In this document: piece after piece, positions 21,131-22,197 of the stretch
Layout of the letters: each line of letters opens with the position of its first letter
Position numbering within the stretch: position 1 is the stretch's first letter
Origin: a virus
IMG/VR virus record: IMGVR_UViG_3300025771_003749
Span: 1-22,197 of that record
Length of the DNA stretch: 22,197 bases
Strand: one strand, 5' to 3'
Program-made: the position numbers and the translations under genes
The notes under the pieces: model-generated
Databases searched by the model: none
Told to the model about the DNA's origin: nothing
The model's input: the letters and a program-made list of their open reading frames with translations, nothing else

Positions 21131-22035
21131 ATTTGGTTTGCGTTAGCGATAAAGTTTTTAAAATTACTAATTCTAAATGTAATTCTATGTAAAACCCTTT
21201 TTGCAAGTATTTCAGGATCGTCTTGTGTGCGTTTATGCAATGTAAGTAATTGATCCATTAAAACAATATCTCCTGGTTGCCACCAATGCTCATAAATGTA
21301 TTTGTCTTGGAAAAGATGATCTTTTAATTTTTGTTTTAGTGTTTCGTCTTTACTTACTATGTCACATCTATTATTGGTATAAAAGTATAATCCTTCTACA
21401 CCAGCAGCATTTTTTTGTTTTAGCCACATTTTATATGTAGTATTTTCTTGTGCTTTTTGAGCAAAGTGTTTGTATTCAGGAGCACCCTTTGCCCAAACAT
21501 CAGGACGATATTCGTATATTGCATAAACATCTTCTATTTGCTCTTTTAGTTCAGACGATAAGTCATTGTAGGCTAAATTTGTATTCAAAAATAGTGTGCT
21601 TGTATTTTCACAATGTTCTACACCTTGCAATGCAACGCCATCGGCTCTATCTAAACCATTCAAATTGGCATGCCAATCAAGTGTGCCTGAGCCAAAAATA
21701 CCTGTGTGTTTATTGTTAATCTTTTTACCTGTAACCCGCTGGACAGGATAATTTGCCATATCTGTGCAAGTCATAGGATCAATAAATCTATCCCAAGTAT
21801 CTACATCATTACCGTATTGATCCCATTTCATTTGTGACCAGTTAGATACACTACCGCTCATTAAGTGAATTAATTTAGTAAAACTGCCAGGACATTGTTT
21901 TTGATCTTTGAACACAACTACCAAACGCTCTTTAAGTATTTGAAATAGTTCGTCAGCTTGTGATTTATCTATATTTGTAATATCTATATCACTTACTTCT
22001 ACTGCTACACCATTTTTTATTTCTTTAATTTGCAT
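21127..22035 (-). CDS. TauD/TfdA-like Fe(II)/2OG dioxygenase homologue with altered triad
   Basis: This 302-residue protein on the minus strand has the TauD-like layout: an N-terminal segment (GVAVEVSDIDITN, ERLVVVFKDQ), TLDWHANLNG (118-127) at the position of the HxD pair, and MDQLLTLHKRT with distal His H267, followed by RVLHRITFR with the 2OG-binding Arg. Position 124 is Asn (H122-A-N124) where Asp or Glu is normally required, so iron binding may be weakened or changed. AAGGA precedes the ATG. It overlaps the subtilase stop by 4 bases (convergent) and the upstream minus-strand gene by 11. The substrate is unknown. Confidence 0.75.
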   Translation of the reverse strand: MQIKEIKNGVAVEVSDIDITNIDKSQADELFQILKERLVVVFKDQKQCPGSFTKLIHLMSGSVSNWSQMKWDQYGNDVDTWDRFIDPMTCTDMANYPVQRVTGKKINNKHTGIFGSGTLDWHANLNGLDRADGVALQGVEHCENTSTLFLNTNLAYNDLSSELKEQIEDVYAIYEYRPDVWAKGAPEYKHFAQKAQENTTYKMWLKQKNAAGVEGLYFYTNNRCDIVSKDETLKQKLKDHLFQDKYIYEHWWQPGDIVLMDQLLTLHKRTQDDPEILAKRVLHRITFRISNFKNFIANANQI

Positions 22036-22195
22036 TTGTCAAATCCTTATATATACCTAAGTCTTCAAACATTACATCATGCACAGCAATTCTAAACAAT
22101 AATCTATCTTTTGTAGGCTCTGCTACACCATGAGATACTTGTGTATTAAGTATGGTTAATGTTTGATATGTAAGCTCAAATTTTTTATTGTCTTT
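22025..22195 (-). CDS. C-terminal part of an unidentified protein (possibly a dioxygenase)
   Basis: A minus-strand frame entering from the right edge encodes 56 residues and ends at 22025, overlapping the start of the dioxygenase gene by 11 bases. The segment ILNTQVSHGVAEPTKDRLL, then FRIAVHD, could be the distal-His and Arg strand end of another 2OG oxygenase (SHG...R), but the rest is missing. It shows that the minus-strand operon continues rightward. Confidence 0.5.
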   Translation of the reverse strand, partial: KDNKKFELTYQTLTILNTQVSHGVAEPTKDRLLFRIAVHDVMFEDLGIYKDLTNAN

Positions 22196-22197
22196 TT

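Noticed and set aside
1-22197. CRISPR arrays, tRNA genes, insertion sequences, integrase or attachment sites
   Set aside because: No direct-repeat array, cloverleaf-like sequence, transposase or integrase motif was seen by eye. Intergenic gaps are mostly under 110 bases.

Overview
The window looks like part of the genome of a marine T4-like myovirus of the cyanophage/pelagiphage kind. The evidence is AT-rich DNA, very tight packing (almost every junction overlaps or abuts), a T4-type RNase H/5'-3' exonuclease, a FolE-QueE pair for 7-deazaguanine chemistry, a MoxR/VWA pair, many small proteins of the type shared by marine T4-like phages, TGATAAATA elements resembling T4 late promoters, and a fibre-like and a protease-like virion gene. 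The host cannot be decided: no photosynthesis gene and no tRNA were seen.

Layout. (1) 3-7581: the end of one gene, then a chain of fourteen same-strand genes (84-7581) that overlap at every junction. It holds a GT-B-like glycosyltransferase, a sugar-nucleotide epimerase, a small acidic protein, a radical SAM protein with an N-terminal cysteine-rich region, a probable Fe(II)/2OG oxygenase, a PLP aminotransferase-like protein, an arginine:glycine-type amidinotransferase, a phosphoribosyltransferase and several small proteins, one of them a 42-residue protein with a CDGSH-like cysteine/histidine pattern. (2) 7578-9315: a sigma70-like promoter, then folE and queE, the first and third enzymes of the preQ0 pathway. 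QueE has its cluster cysteines split by an insertion. (3) 9226-12515: small conserved proteins around the RNase H gene. A TGATAAATA late-promoter-like element and a hairpin that would bury a start codon precede the gene at 11841. (4) 12512-15080: a MoxR AAA+ ATPase and a VWA/zinc-metallopeptidase-like protein. Each has its own TTGAC promoter and a nearly identical leader, and a good intrinsic terminator lies between them. (5) 15083-16599: four small proteins. (6) 16603-21130: a late region with a second TGATAAATA element overlapping a Shine-Dalgarno-masking hairpin, then a modular fibre-like protein and a 969-residue subtilase carrying a large insert and a C-terminal cupredoxin-like domain. 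(7) 21127-22195, minus strand: a TauD-like dioxygenase homologue with an altered iron triad and the end of another gene, convergent with the subtilase.

The genes suggest three linked activities. One is synthesis or modification of small molecules or surface sugars (sugar, amino, guanidino, radical SAM and 2OG chemistry). The second is production of a 7-deazaguanine, probably for DNA modification with partners outside the window. The third is late expression of virion proteins, including an unusual protease. Family calls rest on visible motifs; no database search was possible.
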